Shown: in pieces, positions 22,647 through 29,818 of the stretch
How positions within the stretch are numbered: position 1 is the stretch's first letter
Layout: every line of letters begins with the position of its first letter
From: Desulfosarcina sp.
GTDB taxonomy: Bacteria > Desulfobacterota > Desulfobacteria > Desulfobacterales > Desulfosarcinaceae
Assembly (NCBI GenBank): GCA_014237405.1
Contig: JABZFO010000139.1
Span: 1-42,118 of the forward strand
DNA length: 42,118 nt
Direction: 5' to 3'
Notes under the pieces: model-generated
Database searches by the model: none
What the model saw: only the letters and a program-made list of their open reading frames with translations
Told to the model about the DNA's origin: nothing
Made by a program: the position numbers and the translations under genes

Positions 22647-22798
22647 GGGCTCCTCCTTTTTCCTGTGGGGTGAAGACGCGTGCAATCGACCGTTGCGGAT
22701 TGTCGATAGAAGGGTTTCCGGCAAATTAAAGGTAAACGGCGGTATAGGCGATCGATGGAACGGCGTAGCGTGTGCCGGCTGCAACGGTAATCTGATTT

Positions 22799-22827
22799 AT
22801 TAAATGACGATATCGATAGATTGTCAA
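22799..22827 (-). promoter_or_regulatory. near-consensus promoter of the ABM-like gene
   Basis: On the minus strand TTGACA (22822-22827), a 17-base spacer and TTTAAT (22799-22804) lie about 150 bases upstream of the ABM-like start. The resulting leader is about 145 bases and shows no recognised riboswitch. Confidence 0.6.
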
Positions 22828-22910
22828 ACGGATATTGCGGGTGACGGATACACTTCCTGAGAACATCGCTTCATTCATCCAGACTGCGGTGGCCATTCAC
22901 GGGCTCAATT

Positions 22911-23918
22911 TCATCCGCCGGAGGCCCCCAGATCCACAACCACTCGCCCCTTCTGCTGGCCCTTGAGGATCAGGTCGATGTTGTCGCTAAGCCCGTCGAG
23001 GGAAATCTCTTTTGAAAGCTCCTTGAATCCGTCGATTTTCCACGGGCCGGTCAGGTTTTCCCACACCTTGAGACGGATACCCATGGGGCAGTTCTGCGAG
23101 TCGATGCCGATCAGCCGGATGCCGCGCAGGATGAAGGGAAAGACCGTCAGCGACAGGTCCGGCGAGGCCACGTTGCCGCAGCAGGTGACGGTGCCCCAGG
23201 GCTGGGTTGACTTGATGGCGGTGGTCAGGATCTCCCCGCCCACGGTGTCTACCACACCGGCCCACTGCGCTTTGAGCAGCGGCCGGCCGCTGGTGTCCGC
23301 CGCCCGGGAACGACCGATGATGTCGGCGGCACCGAGGCCTTTCAGAAATGCTTCCCCCGACGTCTTGCCGGTAACGGCCGCCACCGTGTACCCCAGCTTG
23401 GCCAGAATCGCCACGGAGACGCTACCCACCCCGCCGGTGGCGCCGGTGACCAGCACCGGGCCATCTTCAGGGTTAATCCGCTCGGTGAGAAAAAGGATGC
23501 TCATGCCGGCGGTGAATCCGGCAGTGCCGTAAATCATGCTCTCTTTCAGGGAGAGGCCATCGGGCAGGGGCACCACCCACCCGGCCGGCACCCGAACGTA
23601 CTGGCCGAATCCGCCGGCGGTGTTCATTCCCAGGTCATAACCGGTCACCAGCACCTGGTCCCCTTTTGCAAATGCATCCGCCTTGCTTTCAGCAACCAAA
23701 CCCGCCGCGTCGATGCCCGGGGTGTGGGGATAATTCCGGGTCACGCCCTTGTTGCCGGTGGCCGATAGGGCGTCTTTATAATTCAGAGAGGAGTAGTGCA
23801 CCCGGATAAGGACATCGCCGTCGGGCAAATCATCCACCGTTCTTTTTTTGATCTGCCTGACATAACTGTTGCCTTCACCGGCGTCCACAACCAACGCGTT
23901 GAATGTCTTAGATGTCAT
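22911..23918 (-). CDS. YhdH/AcuI-family acryloyl-CoA reductase-like quinone oxidoreductase
   Basis: This 335-residue medium-chain dehydrogenase/reductase belongs to the YhdH/YhfP/AcuI group, NADPH-dependent enzymes that reduce acryloyl-CoA or related enones. Evidence includes VHYSSLNYKDALSATGNKGV, YPHTPGIDAAGLV, VTGYDLGMNTAGGFGQYVRV, YGTAGFTAGMSILFL and the nucleotide-binding VLVTGATGGVGSVSVAILAK. There are no zinc ligands, as expected. The start is ATG 23918, which overlaps the stop of the glycine-rich gene by ATGA (23915-23918), giving translational coupling; it has little ribosome site of its own. Its position at the end of an Orp-like iron-sulfur cluster is unusual and could be accidental or a sign of a redox role. 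Confidence 0.9.
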   Translation of the reverse strand: MTSKTFNALVVDAGEGNSYVRQIKKRTVDDLPDGDVLIRVHYSSLNYKDALSATGNKGVTRNYPHTPGIDAAGLVAESKADAFAKGDQVLVTGYDLGMNTAGGFGQYVRVPAGWVVPLPDGLSLKESMIYGTAGFTAGMSILFLTERINPEDGPVLVTGATGGVGSVSVAILAKLGYTVAAVTGKTSGEAFLKGLGAADIIGRSRAADTSGRPLLKAQWAGVVDTVGGEILTTAIKSTQPWGTVTCCGNVASPDLSLTVFPFILRGIRLIGIDSQNCPMGIRLKVWENLTGPWKIDGFKELSKEISLDGLSDNIDLILKGQQKGRVVVDLGASGG

Positions 23919-24109
23919 GGCGTCGAGGGGGATGGCTTGCCGGTGTCGGAGTTCCTGCCACCACCCCGCCCCTGACCGCCGCCACGGTTGCCACATCGTC
24001 CTTTTCCGCCTCCCCGGCCGCCGCCTTTTCCACCTTGGCCAGCACCACGGCCACCCTGCCCTTTGCCGGTCCCGGTGCTGCCGGGGCCTGTACCATCTTT
24101 CTGGGGCAT
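23915..24109 (-). CDS. glycine-rich small protein of the Orp/NifX neighbourhood
   Basis: This 64-residue protein begins MPQKDGTGPGSTGTGKGQGG and continues as Gly/Arg/Lys repeats with one Cys (GRCGN). Its start resembles DUF5320-like small proteins (MPxxDGTGP) that commonly lie beside NifX-like and MinD-type genes in anaerobes, though the usual methionine/cysteine pattern is absent. It is likely flexible and basic. AGGAGG (24117-24122) is 7 bases before the ATG at 24109. The stop overlaps the YhdH start by four bases. The open frames in the other two frames here are judged to be shadows, because only this frame has the site and recognisable start. Confidence 0.65.
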   Translation of the reverse strand: MPQKDGTGPGSTGTGKGQGGRGAGQGGKGGGRGGGKGRCGNRGGGQGRGGGRNSDTGKPSPSTP

Positions 24110-24196
24110 ACAAATACCTCCTTTTTTACCGGCGGCACCAGCATCTGTCAGCCTAATGGTCTCAGCACCTCCGGCGGGTTATCACGGCAGCATGGA

Positions 24197-24556
24197 CTAC
24201 CAATACCCCTGGGCATTGGGTTCGGAAACCAGTTTGGCTTTTCCGTCTACAAACGCTGCCACCGCCTCACGAACCGTACCGCTCACATCACCGGCCACTT
24301 TGACCCCTGCGACATCCAGGGTTTTGAAGGCGTTGGGGCCGCAGAACCCGGTGAGCAGAACCTCGGCTTTCTTGTCACTGATCATGGTGGCGGCCTGTAT
24401 GCCGGCACCCTTGAAAGCGTTGACATTCTCGGCGTTGTCCAGCACCTCGAAATCCAAGGTGTCGGAATCAACAATGAGGATATAGGCCGCCCGTCCAAAA
24501 CGGGGGTCCATGGGCGAATCCAAATCCTGTCCCGTGGATGTAACGGCAATTTTCAT
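24197..24556 (-). CDS. NifX/NifB-associated (dinitrogenase iron-molybdenum cofactor domain) protein, copy 2
   Basis: This 119-residue protein has the NifX/NafY-type fold of dinitrogenase Fe-Mo cofactor biosynthesis proteins (PF02579). Typical elements are MKIAVTSTGQDLDSPMDPRF with the GRAAYILIVD strand, NAFKGAGIQAATMISDKKAE and VLLTGFCGPNAFKTLDVAGV. Such proteins carry Fe-S or Mo-Cu clusters; the Desulfovibrio orange protein is a member. A single Cys (GFCGPN) is present. GGAGG is 8 bases before the ATG at 24556. It is separated from the second NifX-like gene by 173 bases with inverted repeats and lies 87 bases upstream of the glycine-rich gene. Confidence 0.9.
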   Translation of the reverse strand: MKIAVTSTGQDLDSPMDPRFGRAAYILIVDSDTLDFEVLDNAENVNAFKGAGIQAATMISDKKAEVLLTGFCGPNAFKTLDVAGVKVAGDVSGTVREAVAAFVDGKAKLVSEPNAQGYW

Positions 24557-24625
24557 CGATTTTCCTCCCTATTTTGTCAATTACCTGTATTCATTGGTTA
24601 AAAAAACGATTCTTCGACAGACCTT

Positions 24626-24688
24626 GCACATTAAGGTGTGCTAATCTTTTGTCGTGAGGGGCACTCCCGGCACGCCGTAATGACAAAA
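24626..24688 (-). repeat. structured spacer between the two NifX-like genes
   Basis: The 173-base spacer contains two inverted repeats: GCACA (24626-24630) with TGTGC (24637-24641), and TTTTGTC (24647-24653) with GACAAAA (24682-24688), the latter enclosing a GGGG/CCC pairing. It could be an internal regulatory or processing site within the operon. No function is known to me. Confidence 0.4.
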
Positions 24689-24729
24689 AGATGAATCGAA
24701 ATCTATAAACCGGACTCTTGGCGAAGATC

Positions 24730-25113
24730 TCACTGTCCGCCGCCGCCGCCACATACCTGATCATCGGATATCATGGTCAGTTTCCCGGTAATGAGATCTT
24801 CCACCACCGGACGGATGTCCGGCCGCTGGTCGTCGTGGTAGACATCGATGCCTGCCTGACGGAACCCCACGAGCGGCCGCATGCCGATACCGCCTACGAT
24901 CAGGGCATTCACCTGATTATCTGCCAGCAGGTTCACCGGCACCATGCAGCCGCCCTGAACGTGGCTTTGGTTGTCGATGGTGGAGACCTTTTCGATGGCC
25001 CCGCCTTTCACGTCTACCAGGGTAAAGGTGTCACAATGGCCAAAATGACCAGACCGTTTGCCGTCAAGGCCTCCCGCTTCCATCGAAGGGATGGCGATTC
25101 TTCCGTTTTCCAT
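24730..25113 (-). CDS. NifX-like (dinitrogenase iron-molybdenum cofactor domain) protein, copy 1
   Basis: This 127-residue protein carries the same PF02579 fold: RIAIPSMEAGGLDGKRSGHF followed by GHCDTFTLVDV, IDNQSHVQGGCMVPVNLLAD and VNALIVGGIGMRPLVGFRQA. The GHFGHCDTF motif and the VQGGCM Cys are typical of the group found with MinD-type ATPases and include candidate metal ligands. The tail ends QVCGGGGGQ, a Cys/Gly end common in these proteins. The start is ATG 25113; AAGGAG is about 12 bases upstream, slightly long. It is 35 bases downstream of the second MinD-like ATPase and fits the orange-protein (Orp) gene neighbourhood known from Desulfovibrio. Confidence 0.9.
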   Translation of the reverse strand: MENGRIAIPSMEAGGLDGKRSGHFGHCDTFTLVDVKGGAIEKVSTIDNQSHVQGGCMVPVNLLADNQVNALIVGGIGMRPLVGFRQAGIDVYHDDQRPDIRPVVEDLITGKLTMISDDQVCGGGGGQ

Positions 25114-25148
25114 GTTGATCGTGTACTCCTTTCTAATGCTACCGTCGA

Positions 25149-26024
25149 TTATGCGGCCGTCATGGCCGGTGTATTCATGATGGTTGTCCAAACCTGTCGC
25201 AGATGCTCGCCGGCCGACCCGTTGCCGTCGAATTCCAGAAGGGTCTTTCCCTGCACCATAGCCCGGGTGAAAGTCGGATCGAAGGGAATTCGACCGACCA
25301 TCGGCAGTCCCCCGTCACGAGCCATCCTTTCAATGGTGGCGGTGTTATCCAGGTTCAGATCGAACTTGTTGATGCACACCATCACCGGCACCTTGAAATG
25401 CCGGCACAGCTCAATGGCCCGGGCCATGTCGTGGATGCCGGAAACGGTGGGTTCAGCAACGATCACCGCGCTGGTGGCACCGCCCACCGAGGCGATCACC
25501 GGGCAACCCACACCCGGGGGGCCGTCGGTGATGATCAGGTCAATCCCCCTCTCTTCGGCCAATTGCTTGGCCTGCTGACGCACCAGAGTCACCAGCTTTC
25601 CGGAATTCTCCTCGGCAATGCCCAGTCGGGCATGGACCATGGGTCCGAAGCGGGTGTCGGAAATAAACCACTGGCCGCAGGTTTTAACTGGAAAATCAAT
25701 GGCCTGCTCCGGACAGAAATCCACACATACCCCGCAGCCTTCGCATCCTATCTCATCGACGACGAAGTCCGGCCCGATGGCCGACCACCTACACATGTCG
25801 ATGCATATGCCGCATTGGGTGCACCGCTGCAGGTCGATCACCGCCACCCCGCCGCCCTGAAAATCGGTCTGTTTTCGAATGTTAGGCTGCATCAGCAGGT
25901 GAAGATCCGCCGCATCAACGTCTGCATCGCACAGCAGGCAACCGGTGGCCAGGGTGGCAAAAGATGCCGTTAGGCTGGTCTTGCCGGTACCCCCTTTTCC
26001 GCTCAAGATAACGAGTTCCTTCAT
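25149..26024 (-). CDS. MinD-type P-loop ATPase with inserted ferredoxin domain (Orp-like), copy 2
   Basis: This 291-residue ATPase is a MinD/Mrp-superfamily protein (COG1149 type). The deviant Walker A is GKGGTGKT at 9-16. A ferredoxin domain is inserted at about 66-110, with ligands Cys68, 71, 74, 78 and Cys94, 97, 100, 104 for two [4Fe-4S] clusters. The switch region TDGPPGVGCPVIASVGGATS and the VINKFDLN-like CINKFDLNLDN (Thr/Asn-Lys guanine-type motif) follow. Such pairs form the Orp3/Orp4-type ATPases of the Desulfovibrio orange-protein complex. The start overlaps the upstream ATPase stop by ATGA (26021-26024), indicating coupled translation and a likely heterodimer. Confidence 0.93.
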   Translation of the reverse strand: MKELVILSGKGGTGKTSLTASFATLATGCLLCDADVDAADLHLLMQPNIRKQTDFQGGGVAVIDLQRCTQCGICIDMCRWSAIGPDFVVDEIGCEGCGVCVDFCPEQAIDFPVKTCGQWFISDTRFGPMVHARLGIAEENSGKLVTLVRQQAKQLAEERGIDLIITDGPPGVGCPVIASVGGATSAVIVAEPTVSGIHDMARAIELCRHFKVPVMVCINKFDLNLDNTATIERMARDGGLPMVGRIPFDPTFTRAMVQGKTLLEFDGNGSAGEHLRQVWTTIMNTPAMTAA

Positions 26025-26875
26025 TTTGCGCCGGCCCCCTTTCCAGTCAACGTTTCGATATTTTCAACCAGTTCCCGGAAACGGACCTTCCATTCGGGGA
26101 GGGCCAGGGCGAACATTTCCCCGCGGGAATAGCTTTCGGCGATCTGCCGGTCAAAGGGAATCTCCATAAGGATCGGGATACCTTCGGTTTGGGCATACGC
26201 CCAGACCTTGTCATCACCCATATCGGCGCGGTTGATCACCAGCCCCATGGGTATCTTGAGTATTTTAACTGCTTCTACCGCCAGTTTCAGATCGTGAAGG
26301 CCAAATGGGGTGGGTTCGGTGACCAGCAGAACGAAATCCGTATCCTTCATGGCCGCGATCACCGGGCATGAAGTGCCTGGCGGGGCATCTATCAGCGTCA
26401 GGCCGTTAGTCCAGGTACGGTCTCGAACGGCCTGGATCAGCGGCGGAGCCATGGCTTCCCCTATCCGCAGTCGCCCGTGGACAAAGGAGACGCCATTCAT
26501 GGCACCGGTTTCCAGGACGCCCAGTTCCCGTCCAATTTCGGTAATTGCCCCCTCCGGGCATACCGCCATGCACCCCCCGCAACCGTGGCAAAGCTCGGGA
26601 AAGGTGAGAACCATCTCGCCGATAACGGCAATGGCCCTGAACCGGCATATTTCCATGCACTTCTTGCATTGGTTACACTTTGCCAGATCAATTTTAGGGA
26701 TTGGGGTGGTAACGGTTTTCGTCTCTTCGATGGACGGCCGCAAAAACAGGTGTACGTTGGGTTCTTCCACGTCACAGTCCAGCAGCTGGACCGGCCCGTC
26801 TACTGATACGGCAAGATTGGTGGCCACGGTGGTCTTTCCGGTGCCGCCTTTACCGCTGGCGATGCTGATAATCAT
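26021..26875 (-). CDS. MinD-type P-loop ATPase with inserted ferredoxin domain (Orp-like), copy 1
   Basis: This 284-residue protein has the same layout as its partner: Walker A GKGGTGKT at 8-15, DCDVEEPNVHLFL, and a ferredoxin insertion with Cys67, 70, 73, 77 and Cys96, 99, 102, 106. These are followed by LIDAPPGTSCPVIAAMKDTD and GLVINRADMG. MinD-type folds dimerise on ATP and act in positioning or metal-cluster assembly. In Desulfovibrio the corresponding genes belong to the orange-protein complex linked with cell division; in this organism the role is inferred by homology. It heads the operon. GAGGAGG is about 9 bases before the ATG at 26875, and a TTGACG/TACTGT promoter lies about 95 bases upstream. 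Confidence 0.93.
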   Translation of the reverse strand: MIISIASGKGGTGKTTVATNLAVSVDGPVQLLDCDVEEPNVHLFLRPSIEETKTVTTPIPKIDLAKCNQCKKCMEICRFRAIAVIGEMVLTFPELCHGCGGCMAVCPEGAITEIGRELGVLETGAMNGVSFVHGRLRIGEAMAPPLIQAVRDRTWTNGLTLIDAPPGTSCPVIAAMKDTDFVLLVTEPTPFGLHDLKLAVEAVKILKIPMGLVINRADMGDDKVWAYAQTEGIPILMEIPFDRQIAESYSRGEMFALALPEWKVRFRELVENIETLTGKGAGAK

Positions 26876-26969
26876 TATGTGTTGCCTCCTCGAACAGCAG
26901 GCCGGGTTGATCGGAGATCAGACGCCTTGCCTGTTGGTGGTTTCGCTGAAACCCTTAGCGTTCGAACCA

Positions 26970-26998
26970 ACAGTAAGCATAGGCTCAAAAAACGTCAA
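26970..26998 (-). promoter_or_regulatory. candidate sigma-70 promoter of the Orp-like operon
   Basis: On the minus strand TTGACG (26993-26998), a 17-base spacer and TACTGT (26970-26975) precede the first ATPase gene. A small palindrome GGTTTC-GCT-GAAACC (26938-26952) lies in the leader. No sigma-54 (-24/-12) element was found, unlike the sigma-54-dependent orange-protein genes described in Desulfovibrio. Confidence 0.5.
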
Positions 26999-27002
26999 GC
27001 AA

Positions 27003-27024
27003 ATTTTTGCTGACGCGCAAAAAT
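27003..27024. repeat. 8-bp inverted repeat upstream of the Orp-like promoter
   Basis: ATTTTTGC (27003-27010) and GCAAAAAT (27017-27024) pair across TGACGC. It lies 4 bases beyond the -35 and about 80 bases after the stop of the 758-residue gene, so it may be an operator for the Orp-like operon or a weak terminator of the upstream gene. Confidence 0.4.
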
Positions 27025-27105
27025 ACCTGGGGGACACAACGTTCAGCCGCCTAAATTGTAAAATATTATTGAATTTTCAATTGGTTAAAGCTAAATAAAT
27101 TGCCA

Positions 27106-29382
27106 TTACGAACGGAACTTGATGATCTTCACCGCCTCGTCCACCCATTCCGAAATCAGCCGGGACTGATCCCGGTGCGTCTTGGTTTTTTTCAGGCGCT
27201 GAAACACCTCCTCCCGGGTCTTGACGGCTTCCAGAGACGGTATGCTCTCCATGTTGCCGATGTTGGCCAGGCCGCGAATGGCAATCCGCAGATTCTGCAG
27301 CAGGTGGGACATGAATCGATCGCTCTCCTTCAGAAAGTAAAGGTCTGATTCCGGACTGCCGTATTCGGTAACGGCACTGCGCAGCACCGATCGCCCCACG
27401 ATGGTTTCTATCATGGACAAAAAGATGTAAACCTCCCGTTCCAGACCTAAAAGATCCTTCACGGACAGGCGATGCTTGCGTGTCATGCCAAACTCCAGGG
27501 CTTCGCACAGGGCCTGATGAATAGTCCGGATCTTGTCGAAAAAGGCTTCCTGGTCCCGGTCCATGCGCCATGCGGCATACTGCGCCACCTCCTTGTCCAG
27601 GCCGCTCCGGTTGAAAAGGATATCCTCGGGTGTAATTTCGATATCGGCCAGGCTCTTGTCATATTCGTGGAGAATGAGGTTGGCCAGCATCAGGGCTTTG
27701 GCGTCTGAAAACTGAATATCGCCAGGGTCCTTGAGAAAATCCTCCAGCAGAATTTTGAACGCCCGCTTGGGCTGATTCATCCGGGCGGTGAGCATCTGCA
27801 AGGCATTGAGAAAAGCGGTTCGGTCTTCCGGTGCCACCACATCCTTGAGATGCCGCCACAAGAACTCGAAAATCTTTTTCTCGTAGCGGGTGAACCGGGA
27901 CAGGGCGTCGGCAAAAGTCGATTTGAGAAAGCGGCCCTTTTCGTTGAAACACTTTTTCAGTGCATCAATCAGTTGGCGGGCTTCATCCATATCGATGTCA
28001 AAATCCTGAGACAGAATCTCATAATCCCGTTCTTCGAACTGGATGGTGCCGTGAACCATGGAAGTCATCTTTTTCCGGGTAGAGGACCGTCCTTTAAAAA
28101 AAGAGACCATTTTATACAGCTGCCGGTGGACCGCGCCCAAGATAACCCCGCGCGCACCCACCTTGTCGTCTTCGGATCGGGTGACATACAGGTTGTCGAA
28201 CACATCGTCCCGAACGGTGTCCAGACGCTTTTCCAGGTTGTTCAGCACCTCCTGCCGGGCGTCTTCGCTTTTGGGTTTATTGTCGATGGCCTGAAGCAGA
28301 TGGGATGAAAGCCCCAGCCGCTCTTCCAGATGGTGAGAATTGATCTTCTGGTAGTCATCACCGTAGACGCTTTTGATCACCTTGGCCACCTTTTCAGGGG
28401 AGACATCCACGCTGGCGATGATCCGTGCCACTTTGGCCTTTTCCCTGGAAAAGCTTTTTTCGCTCGCTTCCCGCATGAGCCAGTCCAGGTTGTTGATCTC
28501 CAAGGGCGGCGGGATCAGCTGAGCACTGATCTTGGGCAGGCCAAAAATAGCATTGTAGACGCTGGTAAATTGACAACCTTCGTCAGACGCCTCTTTTTTC
28601 TGCATCCATGCATCCACCTTGGTAACCAGGTTGCGCATGGTTTTGGCGCCCAGCCGGTTGACGCCGGCCACCAGTGTTAAATTGGTGCTGAGGTTCCCCT
28701 TCTCATCGGTTACCATGGGCACCACGTTCTTTTTGCCGGTTCCCAGGACAATATCACGCTGGTTCTCGTGTGCACCGTTAAGGCGGCAGAGAATATGAAG
28801 GTTGCGGCGCAGCCGGTTCAGAGAGTTGGGGTCCCCTTTGGGCAGGTTCAGGTGCAGATTGTTGATGCCGTGGTCAGAAAAGATTCCGAAGGCATCCAGC
28901 AACTGGCCCATAAGATGGGACAGCAGGTGCCCGTGGCGTTTGATCATGGTCGGGACCATATCCAAGTCCACCACCATGTTTCCGAAAAGGATCTCGTAGT
29001 CCAGCCGTTCGGGAATATCCGAATCCGCAGAAAGGCCCCGATAGCGGACCAGGATCCGCCCCGCATGCTGGGGCAGCTGGGAGAGTTTGGCCAGGGTGTC
29101 CGACAGTTGATCGAAGGTCTGACGCTCCTCGGCCTGTCGGGCATCCAGATCCATGCGCTGAAAATAACCGGTAATGTGATGGACAATTTCGCAGAGCAGG
29201 ATCCGCCATACGTCCTGCTGCTTCTGCTCTTCGGCCAGGCTCTCGGCCATCATTTCCGACGCCGACCGTCCTTCTTTGTATTCTTCGATTCCCTCGATCT
29301 GGGAAAAAAGCTGTTTCGCGGCATCATCCAGGTATATTTCTTTTTCGTCCATGGCCATGACCTGTGTGGCGTGAAAAGGCAT
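27106..29382 (-). CDS. large helical protein of unknown function (758 residues)
   Basis: I do not recognise a family. The protein is almost entirely predicted helical with many charged residues, no signal peptide or transmembrane segment, and no nucleotide-binding motif. Notable segments are YFQRMDLDARQAEERQTFDQ, LLSHLMGQLLDAFGIFSDHG, LNRLRRNLHILCRLNGAHEN, LTLVAGVNRLGAKTMRNLVT, and a C-terminal third with FAIL/TRYEKKIFEFLWRHLK and VSFFKGRSSTRKKM motifs that suggest protein or nucleic-acid contacts. It is divergent from the 1289-residue ATP-domain/phosphohistidine gene, with 436 bases between containing a MITE-like repeat. The size and divergent placement suggest a functional partnership, which is inference. 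The ATG at 29382 has no clear ribosome site; in-frame ATGs at residues 9 and 11 are alternatives. Confidence 0.7.
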   Translation of the reverse strand: MPFHATQVMAMDEKEIYLDDAAKQLFSQIEGIEEYKEGRSASEMMAESLAEEQKQQDVWRILLCEIVHHITGYFQRMDLDARQAEERQTFDQLSDTLAKLSQLPQHAGRILVRYRGLSADSDIPERLDYEILFGNMVVDLDMVPTMIKRHGHLLSHLMGQLLDAFGIFSDHGINNLHLNLPKGDPNSLNRLRRNLHILCRLNGAHENQRDIVLGTGKKNVVPMVTDEKGNLSTNLTLVAGVNRLGAKTMRNLVTKVDAWMQKKEASDEGCQFTSVYNAIFGLPKISAQLIPPPLEINNLDWLMREASEKSFSREKAKVARIIASVDVSPEKVAKVIKSVYGDDYQKINSHHLEERLGLSSHLLQAIDNKPKSEDARQEVLNNLEKRLDTVRDDVFDNLYVTRSEDDKVGARGVILGAVHRQLYKMVSFFKGRSSTRKKMTSMVHGTIQFEERDYEILSQDFDIDMDEARQLIDALKKCFNEKGRFLKSTFADALSRFTRYEKKIFEFLWRHLKDVVAPEDRTAFLNALQMLTARMNQPKRAFKILLEDFLKDPGDIQFSDAKALMLANLILHEYDKSLADIEITPEDILFNRSGLDKEVAQYAAWRMDRDQEAFFDKIRTIHQALCEALEFGMTRKHRLSVKDLLGLEREVYIFLSMIETIVGRSVLRSAVTEYGSPESDLYFLKESDRFMSHLLQNLRIAIRGLANIGNMESIPSLEAVKTREEVFQRLKKTKTHRDQSRLISEWVDEAVKIIKFRS

Positions 29383-29649
29383 GTTGGCGGCCCCGGTGTG
29401 TTCTTACCGTCATACTCAGCCGGGATACCGTGAGTTGTCCAACCCCGTGATTCCAAGGTGTATTTGCTAAATATCACATTTTTACAAAAACGGAAATCGA
29501 AAACCGGAAAAGGAGCGTGGTTAACAAATCCAGCGGCAGCCGGACAGAAACAGGAAGCGAGTAGCCGGCGAAGGCGAATCGTTAAAATGCCCCCATCCTA
29601 CAGCTCAGCTTGAAATACAGGCATCCCTTTGATACTTTGGCTTCTAACA
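29383..29649. other. intergenic region, no gene supported
   Basis: This stretch has no recognised gene. An AAAGGAG followed directly by GTG (29517) opens only 15 codons before a stop, with the site too close. It could be a decayed start of the plus-strand gene now cut off by the adjacent repeat, but this is not supported beyond suggestion. Confidence 0.4.
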
Positions 29650-29789
29650 GTGTCCGTTCAGAAACAAGGATTTTCGTTCAAGATCAAGGCCTGCGAAAAA
29701 TTTTACCACAGGCATATAGTTGATATTCCGAGGATAAACCCGATCTTTATATAAAACAGATTGAGCATAACGCAGAGATTGGGCGAAAG
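29650..29789. mobile_element. palindromic MITE-like repeat, right end truncated
   Basis: The left terminus GTGTCCGTTCAGAAAC matches the reverse of the right terminus at 1291-1335. The internal AGATCAAGGC block matches the copies at 38502 and 40465. The right part shares a 21-base identical string (29768-29788) with 1293-1313, but the last approximately 20 bases including the GGGCAC end are missing and replaced by protein-like codons of the next gene. No transposase is present. Confidence 0.55.
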
Positions 29790-29818
29790 CCCTTGAAGTC
29801 AACCTGGCCAGCACCCAT

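Noticed and set aside
26876-27100. Sigma-54 promoter for the Orp-like operon
   Set aside because: No GG-N10-GC element with the right flanks was found; a sigma-70-like pair fits better.
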